Assembly (NCBI RefSeq): GCF_003226345.1
Contig: NZ_PDOF01000001.1
Span: 496,001-560,000 of the forward strand
From: Alteribacter lacisalsi
GTDB lineage: Bacteria > Bacillota > Bacilli > Bacillales > Salisediminibacteriaceae
Reading direction: 5' to 3'
Length of the DNA: 64,000 bases
Shown here piece after piece: positions 16,906-25,434 of this stretch. The notes under the pieces were generated by a model. The model was not told the origin of the DNA and searched no databases. It saw only the letters and a list, made by a program, of their open reading frames with translations. Positions within the stretch are counted from its first letter, which is position 1. Every line of letters starts with the position of its first letter. Both the position numbers and the translations under genes were made by a program.

Positions 16906-16949
16906 ACGTCCTTTTACCCCTCTTTTATCTGAACCTGGGGAGACGTGCA

Positions 16950-16980
16950 GCGCATGAGCGGGGAGCTCGTGCGCTTTTTT
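16950..16980 (+). terminator. Leader attenuator terminator 3
   Basis: GCGCATGAGC pairs with GCTCGTGCGC around GGGGA, followed by six T's. It is the second intrinsic terminator in the bmr leader. Confidence 0.8.
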
Positions 16981-17034
16981 GATGTTTTGGCCGCCAGGGC
17001 CTTCACATAAATACTTAATAATGGAGGAATCGTG

Positions 17035-17106
17035 ATGAATGTAATGAGAAAATGGATGCAGGCCGGACGCCGGTTCAAGGAACTTGTGGAGCCAGGTGGA
17101 GGTTAG
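17035..17106 (+). CDS. Leader peptide 2 of the bmrCD operon (23 residues)
   Basis: A short basic ORF starting at ATG 17035 with TGGAGGAA 7-8 bases upstream; it ends with GGG before TAG 17104-17106, 45 bases before bmrC. It could couple translation to bmrC, whose own ribosome site (AGGATGTGA) is weak, or be a second sensor. Whether it is translated is not known. Confidence 0.5.
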   Translation: MNVMRKWMQAGRRFKELVEPGGG

Positions 17107-17151
17107 TGGACTTATAAACTCTCAGAACAATTGAATAGGATGTGAAAATAT

Positions 17152-18906
17152 ATGTTTACTGTTTTAGGAAAATTATGGTGGTTTTTTAAAGCTGAGTGGA
17201 AGCGGTACTCGCTTGCTCTTGGATTACTAATATTTGTCGGCTTGCTTGAGGTGATTCCGCCGCGCCTGATCGGTGTGGTAATCGATGATATTCATCAGGG
17301 AATCATGACCCGGGACCGGCTGTTTATGTATATCGGCTTCATGCTTGTGCTCATGGTCGTGATTTACGCGATTACGTACATCTGGATGCGTCAGTTGTTC
17401 GGCGGGGCGTTTCTCATCGAGCGGACGCTCCGGTCCCGTTTCATGGGTCACCTCATGAAAATGACGCCGACTTTTTATGAAAAAAAGAAGAGTGGAGACT
17501 TGATGGCCCGGGCGACAAACGATCTGAAGGCGATCTCCCAGACTGCCGGTTTCGGGGTTCTCACCCTTGTGGATGCCACGGTGTTTCTCGTTATTATTCT
17601 GTTTATGATGGGCTTTCTCGTAAGCTGGAAGCTGACGATTGCTGCGTTTCTGCCGTTGCCGATTATGGCTTGGCTCATGAAAAAATATGGCAAAATGCTT
17701 CACGAGCGTTTTACAAAAGCGCAGAACTCGTTCGGGGGTTTAAACGACCAGGTGCTTGAATCGATTGCCGGAGTTCGTGTAGTCCGTGCATTTGTTAAGG
17801 AAAAGGACGATCAGTCCCGTTTCCGTAAATCCACAGACGATGTACTAGAAAAAAACATTTCGGTGGCGCGGATCGATGCCCTGTTTGAGCCGACGATTAA
17901 GATCCTTGTGGGTCTCAGCTACATGATTGGTCTCGGGTACGGTGCGTTTCTTGTGTTCCGTAACGAAATTACCCTCGGCCAGCTGGTGTCGTTTAACATT
18001 TACCTCGGGATGCTCATCTGGCCAATGTTTGCTTTCGGAGAACTTATGAATATTATGCAGCGGGGTAACGCGTCTCTCGACCGGTTGAATGAAACGTTCG
18101 CTTACGAGGCGGATGTAAAAAACAAGCCTGAGCCTCGCCGCCTGGAGCGGCCGGAAACGATCACGTTTCAGAGTGTCCGCTTCCAGTACCCGAGCACGGA
18201 CGCGTACGCTCTGGATAACATTGATCTGTCGGTCATGAAAGGGCAGACAGTTGGGATCGTTGGGAAGACAGGGGCCGGGAAGACAACGCTCCTTAAACAG
18301 CTGCTGCGGGAATACCCGCCAGGAAAAGGGACGATTGCCGTAAACGGTGTACCGGTTGAAGAAATTGAATTGGAAGCACTGAAAAGCTGGATCGGGTATG
18401 TGCCTCAGGATCAGTTCCTGTTTTCCAAGACTCTGCGGGAGAATGTTCTGTTTGGACGTCCGGATGCGGAGAAAGCTGCTGTTCAGCGGGTACTGGATCT
18501 AGCTTCAATAACGAAGGATATCGCCACGTTTCCTAAAGGCGTGGAGACCCTTGTCGGAGAAAAGGGAGTATCTCTTTCAGGCGGTCAGAAGCAGCGGGTG
18601 AGCATTGCCAGAGCGCTGCTGAAAAATCCGGAAATTCTTATACTGGATGACGCTCTTTCCGCTGTGGATGCAAAAACAGAAGCATCGATTATAACCAATA
18701 TCCGCAGTGAACGCAGGGGAAAAACAACGTTTATAAGTGCTCACCGGATGTCGGCTGTAAGCCATGCAGATCAGATTCTCGTCCTTGATCACGGGCAGAT
18801 CAGTGAGCGGGGAACACACGAGGAGCTTATGAAAACAGGAGGCTGGTACGCCGAGCAGTATGCGGCCCAGCAGATGGAAGAACGATCGGAGGTGCCTGCG
18901 CGATGA
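17152..18906 (+). CDS. bmrC: ABC multidrug exporter half, BmrC-like
   Basis: A 584-residue half-transporter: six membrane helices (about 1-320) and an ATPase domain with Walker A GKTGAGKTT, signature LSGGQ and Walker B ILILDD. The catalytic glutamate position is Asp, the known degenerate site of BmrC; BmrC/BmrD of Bacillus subtilis is a heterodimeric multidrug exporter. Length (about 585) and partner size also match. It overlaps bmrD by 4 bases and lies behind an attenuation-type leader. Confidence 0.88.
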   Translation: MFTVLGKLWWFFKAEWKRYSLALGLLIFVGLLEVIPPRLIGVVIDDIHQGIMTRDRLFMYIGFMLVLMVVIYAITYIWMRQLFGGAFLIERTLRSRFMGHLMKMTPTFYEKKKSGDLMARATNDLKAISQTAGFGVLTLVDATVFLVIILFMMGFLVSWKLTIAAFLPLPIMAWLMKKYGKMLHERFTKAQNSFGGLNDQVLESIAGVRVVRAFVKEKDDQSRFRKSTDDVLEKNISVARIDALFEPTIKILVGLSYMIGLGYGAFLVFRNEITLGQLVSFNIYLGMLIWPMFAFGELMNIMQRGNASLDRLNETFAYEADVKNKPEPRRLERPETITFQSVRFQYPSTDAYALDNIDLSVMKGQTVGIVGKTGAGKTTLLKQLLREYPPGKGTIAVNGVPVEEIELEALKSWIGYVPQDQFLFSKTLRENVLFGRPDAEKAAVQRVLDLASITKDIATFPKGVETLVGEKGVSLSGGQKQRVSIARALLKNPEILILDDALSAVDAKTEASIITNIRSERRGKTTFISAHRMSAVSHADQILVLDHGQISERGTHEELMKTGGWYAEQYAAQQMEERSEVPAR

Positions 18907-20969
18907 AGGACACGAAAATAAAGAGTGATAACAGAAAGAATACGCCGACGCGCCGGCTCATCCGTTACGCACTTGATTTTAAGAAAACGATTATATTTGC
19001 ACTCGTGCTTCTGGCGATTGCGGCAGCGGCAGAACTGACCGGGCCGTTTATCGCCAAGCACATGATTGATAACCACATTCTCGGCATCGAGCAGGAGTGG
19101 GTGGAAGTGGACGATGCGGCAGCGGCCGAGGTTGTTTATGAGGACCGGGCTTTTATCCGCGGTGACCGCTATGGAGGAGAAGCGGAACAGATTGGTGAAG
19201 CGCAGCTTCTCCAAGTTGGAATCACTTTCATCTTTTTAGAGGACCCGATTTCCTTTGATGGTGCCCGGGAGCTTGACGGCAGTACGCTGACCGTGACCCG
19301 CGGGGATGAATCAGCGGTTTATGACGTAGTGCCGCTAACGGCAGATGAAACATTCACCTTTTACGGGCCTGAAGTAAAGTTCCTGCTGATGCTCATGGGA
19401 GGCTACTTCCTCCTCGTGGCGTTCGGGGCCTTCCTTCACTATCATCAGAGCTTTCTGCTCCAGCGCTCTGCGAACCAGATTATCCAGAAGATGCGAAACG
19501 ACGTGTTCGGGAAAGTACAGCAGCTTCCGGTGAAGTATTTTGACAAACACCCGGCAGGAAAAATTCTGTCCAGGGTCACAAACGATACAGAGGCGATACG
19601 GGAACTGTACGTCCGGGTGCTCGCTACCTTCTTTACGAGTATCATATACCTGACCGGTATTTACATTGCCTTGTTTATTCTCGAACCGACCCTCGCCACA
19701 GCAGCGCTCGTCCTGCTGCCGATTCTTGTGGTCTGGGCGATGCTGTACAGGAAATTTGCAGCTAAATACAACCACGTGATCCGCGAGAAACTGAGTGACA
19801 TTAACGGAAAAATTAATGAAAACATTCAGGGCATGCCGGTAATTCAGGCATTTGGCCGCGAAAAGGAAGTAAACGATGAGTTTGAGGAAGTGAACAAAGA
19901 GCATTACAAATACAACAATAAACTTCTGTCACTGAACGCGATGACGTCGTTTAATCTGGTAAACCTGTTTAGAAACATTGCCTTTGTGGGTCTCATCTGG
20001 TATTTCGGCGGTGCATCTGTTGGTGTAGGAGCGGTCTTTTCCCTCGGTGTGCTGTATGCGTTTGTTGATTATTTAAACCGTCTGTTTGAGCCGGTCAACA
20101 ACCTGGTTAATCAGCTGGCCCAGCTTGAGGAAGCGCGGGTAGCCGGAGAGCGGGTATTCCAGCTCATGGACGAGGACGGTGTACCGGTGGAGGCCGGATC
20201 GGTTCCACGTTTCCGCGGTAATGTAAAGTTTGAAAACGTATCGTTTGCCTACACCGATGAGGATTATGTGCTAAAGAACATTTCCTTTGAGGCAAGCCAG
20301 GGGGAGACGGTAGCGTTTGTCGGTCACACCGGCTCAGGAAAAAGCTCCATCATGAACGTCCTGTTCCGCTTCTATGATCACCAGAAAGGATCGGTGACGA
20401 TTGATGGTACGAACATTCAAAAGCTGTCAAAGCAGGCGGTGCGGGAACATATGGCAATCGTTCTGCAGGATCCGTTTCTTTTTACGGGAACGATCGCGTC
20501 TAATGTAGGGCTCGATGACCCGCGGATCAGCCGGGAACAGATCCGGGAGGCTCTTATTAAAGTCGGTGCAGGCGAGATGATCGATTCTCTGCCCGGGGGC
20601 ATTGATGAAGAGGTAAAAGAGAAGGGAAGCACGCTTTCTGCAGGGCAGCGTCAGCTCATTTCCTTTGCCCGTGCCCTCGTGTTTGACCCGCCGATATTGA
20701 TTCTGGATGAAGCAACAGCGAACATCGATACGGAAACAGAAGCGGTGATTCAGCAGGCGCTGGATGTGGTGAAAGATGGCCGGACGACGTTTGTCATCGC
20801 CCACCGCCTGTCCACGATCCGGGCAGCGGATCAGATCATCGTCCTGAATCAGGGTGAGATCTTAGAGCGCGGCGATCACGAAGAACTGATGGATCTTGAA
20901 GGCACGTACTATTACATGTACCAGCTCCAGCAGGGGATTCAGAAGGAGAAAGAATCGCCGGCGGGGTAG
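18903..20969 (+). CDS. bmrD: ABC multidrug exporter half, BmrD-like
   Basis: A 688-residue half-transporter. Between helices 1 and 2 it has an insertion of roughly 100 residues (after MIDNHILGIEQ) predicted to be outside the cell, as in BmrD. The ATPase domain has GHTGSGKSS, an altered signature LSAGQ and Walker B ILILDE with the catalytic Glu intact. Together with BmrC (Asp at this place) it makes one consensus and one degenerate ATP site. Start overlaps the bmrC stop (ATGA). Confidence 0.88.
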   Translation: MKDTKIKSDNRKNTPTRRLIRYALDFKKTIIFALVLLAIAAAAELTGPFIAKHMIDNHILGIEQEWVEVDDAAAAEVVYEDRAFIRGDRYGGEAEQIGEAQLLQVGITFIFLEDPISFDGARELDGSTLTVTRGDESAVYDVVPLTADETFTFYGPEVKFLLMLMGGYFLLVAFGAFLHYHQSFLLQRSANQIIQKMRNDVFGKVQQLPVKYFDKHPAGKILSRVTNDTEAIRELYVRVLATFFTSIIYLTGIYIALFILEPTLATAALVLLPILVVWAMLYRKFAAKYNHVIREKLSDINGKINENIQGMPVIQAFGREKEVNDEFEEVNKEHYKYNNKLLSLNAMTSFNLVNLFRNIAFVGLIWYFGGASVGVGAVFSLGVLYAFVDYLNRLFEPVNNLVNQLAQLEEARVAGERVFQLMDEDGVPVEAGSVPRFRGNVKFENVSFAYTDEDYVLKNISFEASQGETVAFVGHTGSGKSSIMNVLFRFYDHQKGSVTIDGTNIQKLSKQAVREHMAIVLQDPFLFTGTIASNVGLDDPRISREQIREALIKVGAGEMIDSLPGGIDEEVKEKGSTLSAGQRQLISFARALVFDPPILILDEATANIDTETEAVIQQALDVVKDGRTTFVIAHRLSTIRAADQIIVLNQGEILERGDHEELMDLEGTYYYMYQLQQGIQKEKESPAG

Positions 20970-21126
20970 GTTTGTATGTGTGAGTTTCTGATAGATAGAT
21001 TAATTGTATTTTAGTTTAGCTGTTTCGGATAGATTGTTGTTTTATTACCCTGCAGGCGGACGCCCTCCGCTCCATTAATAATGTGATCAATAGCCACAAT
21101 CATTACGAACACAGCTTTAATTGTGA

Positions 21127-21160
21127 GGCAGCCGGCGCGGTGCGGGCTGCCTTTTTTTAC
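21127..21160 (+). terminator. Terminator-like hairpin before the nucleotidyltransferase gene
   Basis: GGCAGCC pairs with GGCTGCC around an 11-base loop, followed by a run of seven T's. It is 157 bases beyond bmrD and only about 17 bases before the next start codon, so it may end bmrD transcription or attenuate the next gene. Confidence 0.7.
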
Positions 21161-21176
21161 CCGAAGGAGGATTCGG

Positions 21177-22022
21177 ATGAATATAAAGCAAAAAGCAGCA
21201 AAGGCAGCAGCCTGTTATAATGCCAATCCGAAAGTGGAGGCGGTCATTCTGGCAGGATCTGTTGCCCGTGGCTGGGATGACCGATTTTCCGATATTGAAC
21301 TGAATATCCTCTGGCGAGAGACACCTTCTGATGAGGACAGGCTTTCGGCTGTGAAAGAGCTTGGAGGCGAGTTGTTATCTTTTTACCCGTACGAGGACGA
21401 AGAATGGTCGGAGACGTTCAAGGCTCTTGGATTGAAGTTTGAGATCAGCAGTTTTCTCACGATTACGGTGGAGAAGGTCATCCGGGAAGTGGTGATCGAG
21501 GCGGATGCGTGTCTGGAGAAACAGTGCCTTGTCGCATCAATACATGAAGGGGAAGCGTTAGCGGGAGAAAATGCTGTGAAGCGGCTTCAGATGGAAACGT
21601 CCCGTTATCCGGCTGAGCTGGAGCGAGCGATGATTTTGAACGGCCTCGATCTCGGCACACGCTGGCACAACCGGGGTGCACTGCTGGCCAGAGAAGACTG
21701 GCTTATGCTTTACCATGTGATGACAGATGTGCAGCAGAAAGTGATGCAGAACCTGTTTGCCTTAAACCGCATGTACGTCCATCACCCGGCGTTCAAATGG
21801 CAGCGGAATTCACTTGAAAAGATGGCATTGAAGCCGGAACTTACTGCCGAGCGGATGGACCGGGTGCTAACTGCGGATCCGGAGGCTGGAGTTAAAGAGC
21901 TTGAGTCTCTATTTGAAGAAGTGAGAGGACTTGTGATAAAGGCATGGCCGGAGTTTGCGGAAGAGGGGAAAGATTGGAATTTTATAAGGCCAAAACAGGA
22001 GACGATGGATCATGAGAACTGA
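21177..22022 (+). CDS. Nucleotidyltransferase-fold protein
   Basis: A 281-residue protein with a Pol-beta-type nucleotidyltransferase motif near its start: AGSVARGWDDRFSDIELN (GS...RG...SD-E). The remainder is helical with HN/RW-rich stretches. Start ATG 21177 follows GAAGGAGG. Proteins of this type include aminoglycoside adenylyltransferases and uncharacterised DUF4037-like enzymes; the substrate is unknown. A related gene lies at 22608 with a GNAT between. Confidence 0.75.
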   Translation: MNIKQKAAKAAACYNANPKVEAVILAGSVARGWDDRFSDIELNILWRETPSDEDRLSAVKELGGELLSFYPYEDEEWSETFKALGLKFEISSFLTITVEKVIREVVIEADACLEKQCLVASIHEGEALAGENAVKRLQMETSRYPAELERAMILNGLDLGTRWHNRGALLAREDWLMLYHVMTDVQQKVMQNLFALNRMYVHHPAFKWQRNSLEKMALKPELTAERMDRVLTADPEAGVKELESLFEEVRGLVIKAWPEFAEEGKDWNFIRPKQETMDHEN

Positions 22023-22028
22023 AAGGAT

Positions 22029-22105
22029 CAGATTCAGACTAAACTGCGCAGATTCAGAGAAAAACGCTCATCTTCAGAGATAAACGCGCAGATTAAGTAA
22101 AACGC
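22029..22105. repeat. 20-bp tandem array B
   Basis: Four units with a 20-bp period, consensus CAGATTCAGAGAAAAACGCG, with several substitutions between copies; the last is shortened. It begins 7 bases after the nucleotidyltransferase stop codon and ends 30 bases before the next gene. Confidence 0.85.
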
Positions 22106-22134
22106 CATTTTATGGAACTGAGGAGGCGTCGCCT

Positions 22135-22611
22135 GTGAAGAGTCAACACCAATACGACGTGAGGAAAATCAGCGACTTGAATTCAGTCGATCTTAAGGGA
22201 CTGATTGAAGAAAGCCGGGTGGAGGAGTTCCGTTTTGTCTTACGTCTCCGTGATGAGTACGTGAGCGGCCGGAATTGTTTTGACGGTCCCGGGGAAGGTC
22301 TGTATGGTATTTTCAGCAGGGATGGCACCATTCATGGGATTGGCGGTCTCAATTGGGATCCATACTGCAGCGGCCGCGAAACCGGAAGAATCCGCCGCTT
22401 TTACATTAAGAAAACGGTAAGGGGCCAGGGGCTCGGGACGATGCTGCTAAACAGAATGATCAGAGATGGCCAACAGCAGTTCAGCGCATTCGTTCTCTAC
22501 ACGGATACAAAAGAAGCGGCTGCTTTTTACGAGAGGTGCGGTTTCAGGAAAAATGACGACCACAGCAAGATCTCTCACCGCTATCATGGCAAAGGAGGTA
22601 CCAGACCATGA
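22135..22611 (+). CDS. GNAT-family acetyltransferase
   Basis: A 158-residue N-acetyltransferase. The acetyl-CoA loop is seen in VRGQGLGTMLLNR (about residues 98-110), followed by the beta-5/alpha-4 segment AAFYERCGFRKN. Start GTG 22135 has GAGGAGG about 8 bases upstream. It overlaps the following nucleotidyltransferase gene by 4 bases, so the two are co-translated. Substrate unknown. Confidence 0.8.
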   Translation: MKSQHQYDVRKISDLNSVDLKGLIEESRVEEFRFVLRLRDEYVSGRNCFDGPGEGLYGIFSRDGTIHGIGGLNWDPYCSGRETGRIRRFYIKKTVRGQGLGTMLLNRMIRDGQQQFSAFVLYTDTKEAAAFYERCGFRKNDDHSKISHRYHGKGGTRP

Positions 22612-23315
22612 AACCTGATCCATTTCAAACAGCGCAGAATCTGATAAACAATCATTTTGCCGGCTGCGATGGGGCGATTCTTGCAGGCAGTGTCGTCAGG
22701 GGAGAAGATACCAAAACCTCTGATCTGGACATTGTTATTTTCGACGGAAGAATACCGCAGTCCTACCGAGAATCCCTCATTTACCAGGAGTGGCCGGTGG
22801 AAGTTTTTGGCCACAATCTGGAGTCCTACAGACATTTCTTCAAAACTGACTGCGAACGTGGGCGGCCTTCCATGCCGCGGATGGTGGCGGAGGGAAAAGT
22901 GATCTGTGATAAAGGGGAGATCGAGGCCATTCGGGCCGAAGCGAGAGATCTTCTTGATCAGGGGCCGGAGCTGTGGAGCGTAAAGACGATCGCTCTTAAA
23001 CGGTATTTTCTGACGGATGTGCTGGAGGATTTTGAAGGAGCAGAACGAAGACACGAGGAGCTGTTCATTGCAGGATCTCTCATGATCCAGCTGAGTGATT
23101 TTATACTCCGGACAAACGGTGCCTGGTCAGGGGATTCAAAATGGTATGCCCGTGCGCTTAAGGCGCACGATTCAGCGGTGGCGGAGCGCCTTATACTCGC
23201 TTTTGATCACTTTTACCGAACAGGGGAAAAAGAGAAAGTAATCCTGCTGACTGAAGAAGCACTTGCCGCACATGGAGGGCGTCTGTTTGACGGGTTTTCC
23301 GTTGGCAAAACCTAG
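22608..23315 (+). CDS. Nucleotidyltransferase-domain protein
   Basis: A 235-residue protein with the nucleotidyltransferase motif LAGSVVRGEDTKTSDLDIV at about 25-43 (GS..RG...SD-D). Translationally coupled to the upstream GNAT (ATGA). The same type of domain occurs in the gene at 21177, so this stretch holds two nucleotidyltransferases and one acetyltransferase, a combination resembling small-molecule modification (for example antibiotic inactivation). That function is inference. Confidence 0.78.
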   Translation: MKPDPFQTAQNLINNHFAGCDGAILAGSVVRGEDTKTSDLDIVIFDGRIPQSYRESLIYQEWPVEVFGHNLESYRHFFKTDCERGRPSMPRMVAEGKVICDKGEIEAIRAEARDLLDQGPELWSVKTIALKRYFLTDVLEDFEGAERRHEELFIAGSLMIQLSDFILRTNGAWSGDSKWYARALKAHDSAVAERLILAFDHFYRTGEKEKVILLTEEALAAHGGRLFDGFSVGKT

Positions 23316-23353
23316 AAAGACCTGGAACCTGTGGGACCGGGTCTCTAAAGTAT

Positions 23354-23548
23354 CTATAAAACTGCCAATGCGAAATGTCCCACCGCATGTAGAACATAGA
23401 TCCCCGCGCTAATAAACACGAGGCCAAAAACAACGTGGGAAAGTACTGCCTTCACACTGTGGATGGTGATGAATGCTGCTTCGGAGAGGGTTTCCTGCTC
23501 GGCAGCTGTTAGGAGCTGGCGTGCAGTCTGTTCATAGGCGAGTGCCAT
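23354..23548 (-). CDS. Small membrane protein, hypothetical
   Basis: A 64-residue protein with a helical N-terminal half (about 1-30) and a hydrophobic C-terminal helix pair (about 35-63). The ATG follows GTGAAGGG closely. It lies opposite to both neighbours. Family not recognised. Confidence 0.5.
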   Translation of the reverse strand: MALAYEQTARQLLTAAEQETLSEAAFITIHSVKAVLSHVVFGLVFISAGIYVLHAVGHFALAVL

Positions 23549-23646
23549 CCCTTCACACTTTAAATGTAAAAAAAAAATTCGGGACTATTAAGAAAGGCTC
23601 CGTGGTATTGTAAAGGTAAAGGCAATTCTGGAGAAGGAGGATCCGG

Positions 23647-23973
23647 ATGACGGTATTACAAAAACGGTGGCTGGCTGCAGTCAGTCTGCTAATCCCGGCA
23701 CTATCTTTGTTTGTATATCCATTTTTTCCGATAAATGAAGCCAGATATACAACCGGCTTTCCCCTGCGGTTTCTTACTCATCACGGGGCAGAACCGCCGG
23801 AAAGCAGGATGGTTCTTCTGGATCCCGACTATCTGACCAGCCATGCAAGTATTAATCCTCTTCTTTATCTGCTTGGCGCAGGGATCATCTGGATTACCGG
23901 CTTTTTTATCGTCAATGCCTGGAATTTCAGGCGCAGGGGAAAAGGAGAGGGAAGCAGTGATCAGGCAACTTAA
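23647..23973 (+). CDS. Hypothetical membrane protein with two helices
   Basis: A 108-residue protein with a membrane helix at about 7-26, an extracellular loop of 45 residues and a second helix at about 73-92, then a basic tail. GAAGGAGG precedes the ATG. Its end overlaps the start of the GNAT gene. Function unknown. Confidence 0.65.
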   Translation: MTVLQKRWLAAVSLLIPALSLFVYPFFPINEARYTTGFPLRFLTHHGAEPPESRMVLLDPDYLTSHASINPLLYLLGAGIIWITGFFIVNAWNFRRRGKGEGSSDQAT

Positions 23974-24403
23974 TGTTCATGAGAGATCAGAGGCAGAGAA
24001 CATCCTTGCCGTTCAGGTTCCAGCTTACCAGGTGGAGGCCGATTGGATTAATTCAACTTCGATACCAGGCCTTTGTGATACACCGGAGTTAATCAGTCAG
24101 AGCGGCGAAACTTTTTACGGCTGGGTTGAAGGCGGCAGAGTCTGTGGCATCCTTGCGGTGAAAATGGCAGACCAGACAGCAGACATCCACCGGCTTGTCG
24201 TCGATCCGGCTTTTTTCCGCAGAGGCATTGCCGGAAAGCTGCTTGATCACTTGGAAAAGCAGGGTGGGTTTTCAAGGATCATTGTATCTACCGGAACAAA
24301 GAATCTGCCTGCGGTCAGCTTTTATTTGAAACGGGGGTTCTCTGAGACTCGTACAATAATAAGAGAAGGAATCAGCCTGACGAGCTTTCAAAAGGATATG
24401 TAA
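23957..24403 (+). CDS. GNAT-family acetyltransferase
   Basis: A 148-residue N-acetyltransferase with the acetyl-CoA loop FFRRGIAGKLLDHLE near residues 86-100 and VSFYLKRGF near 125. GTG 23957 was chosen because AAAGGAGAGG lies 6 bases upstream, inside the end of the preceding gene. Substrate unknown. Confidence 0.8.
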   Translation: MIRQLNVHERSEAENILAVQVPAYQVEADWINSTSIPGLCDTPELISQSGETFYGWVEGGRVCGILAVKMADQTADIHRLVVDPAFFRRGIAGKLLDHLEKQGGFSRIIVSTGTKNLPAVSFYLKRGFSETRTIIREGISLTSFQKDM

Positions 24404-24404
24404 A

Positions 24405-24436
24405 AAACCAGCTGCCCCTATGGGGCAGCTGGTTTT
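24405..24436. terminator. Bidirectional terminator
   Basis: AAAACCAGCTGCCCC pairs with GGGGCAGCTGGTTTT; A-run and T-run on either side. Confidence 0.88.
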
Positions 24437-24446
24437 ATTTAGAGGA

Positions 24447-24533
24447 TTAGTTGTAGCAAGCGCAGCCCACGATGACGAGCAGCACAAAGATTACAACCAC
24501 GAAAGCAAACGCGTTGTTGTGACCATGGCTCAT
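24447..24533 (-). CDS. YjcZ-family sporulation micro-protein (28 residues)
   Basis: A 28-residue ORF with AAGGAGG before its ATG. A short polar start (MSHGHNNAF) is followed by one hydrophobic helix with VVVIFVLLVIVG and a Cys/Tyr end. This is the pattern of YjcZ-family sporulation proteins (for example SscA-like peptides of Bacillus coats), usually F-x-LIVVLFILLIIVG. It has its own ribosome site and lies next to a strong terminator. Confidence 0.75.
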   Translation of the reverse strand: MSHGHNNAFAFVVVIFVLLVIVGCACYN

Positions 24534-24680
24534 CGAACACACCTCCTTGTCTTATATTTTCAGTGTATGTAAGACTACGTTTGCTGCTTAGGTGAACACC
24601 GGGTGTCATGTGTGGAGTTTTGGCGTGAGTGGCTTCTGAAGAGGTGGCTGTTTGCGATATTGTGAGGATGGGATACTAAA

Positions 24681-24706
24681 AACGCCCCGGGAAGCTCCCG
24701 GGACGT
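24681..24706. terminator. Terminator after the ABC permease gene
   Basis: AACGCCCCGGGA pairs with TCCCGGGACGTT; the minus strand then runs into TTTTT. Confidence 0.75.
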
Positions 24707-24711
24707 TCTTG

Positions 24712-25434
24712 TTACTCCATTTTGACCGGCATTCTTTTTGTAACAAGCCTTATGATGACAAGTCCGGCGATTGTAAGGAGAATCGTGAGAATGTAGAGAA
24801 CGGATACTGGAAGAAAGGATACGTCCAGATTTGTGAGTCCGGGAAATGGAATGTAAATTTCCCTGTCCCACAGCATGCCGGTAATGCCGGTATATGCGAT
24901 TGCCGTTACGATGGAAATGGCTCCGCCCCAGCCGCCGTAACGGTAGAATCCGATCCCGATCATTAACCCGGCAATATAATAGATTACGAGCATAAGTATC
25001 AAAGTAAGAGAGGGCAGGATCCACTGTGAGCCTGTATCAAAAAGTGGCTGAGCGGCTATATCGGAAAAGGAAGGAACCATGCCTGAAAGTGAGGCTTCCA
25101 GGACAGATACAGCCACAGCATACACAGTAATGGTAACAGCTATGCCTGCAGAAGAAAGGACTATTGCTGTATAAGTGTCGCGACGGGTAAGACCATTTAA
25201 GATAAAATAGGAAAAATAAGCAAAAACGATAATAATCCCGCAAATAAGCATAAAAATGTTGGAGGGATGCTGCATGAAGGTAAGATAACTCATTTCTCTC
25301 ATTTCCTGCTCGGCAGAAAGAAATGTAATTAGCGCCACATGCACCAAAGTAGTAATCGCAAGAAACCAGATCAGCCATTTTCCCTGAATCAGATAGAGAT
25401 CCCTGGTGAGTTTTTTTGAATTATCGTTCTGCAT
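24712..25434 (-). CDS. ABC transporter permease (YtrC/D-type)
   Basis: A 240-residue protein with six hydrophobic segments and no soluble domain, fitting an ABC-2-type permease. It overlaps the end of the ATPase gene by 14 bases and has GGAGG before its ATG. It is the third gene of a GntR-ATPase-permease operon of the YtrA kind, which in Bacillus responds to cell-wall antibiotics. Substrate unknown. Confidence 0.78.
   Translation of the reverse strand: MQNDNSKKLTRDLYLIQGKWLIWFLAITTLVHVALITFLSAEQEMREMSYLTFMQHPSNIFMLICGIIIVFAYFSYFILNGLTRRDTYTAIVLSSAGIAVTITVYAVAVSVLEASLSGMVPSFSDIAAQPLFDTGSQWILPSLTLILMLVIYYIAGLMIGIGFYRYGGWGGAISIVTAIAYTGITGMLWDREIYIPFPGLTNLDVSFLPVSVLYILTILLTIAGLVIIRLVTKRMPVKME

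Noticed and set aside
20971-20985. GTTTGTATGTGTGAG shared by 12691-12705 and 20971-20985
   Set aside because: Only two copies of a low-complexity 15-mer with no shared context; probably chance or simple-sequence similarity.
23317-23346. Hairpin after the second nucleotidyltransferase gene as a terminator
   Set aside because: Stem has wobble pairs and no T-run follows.
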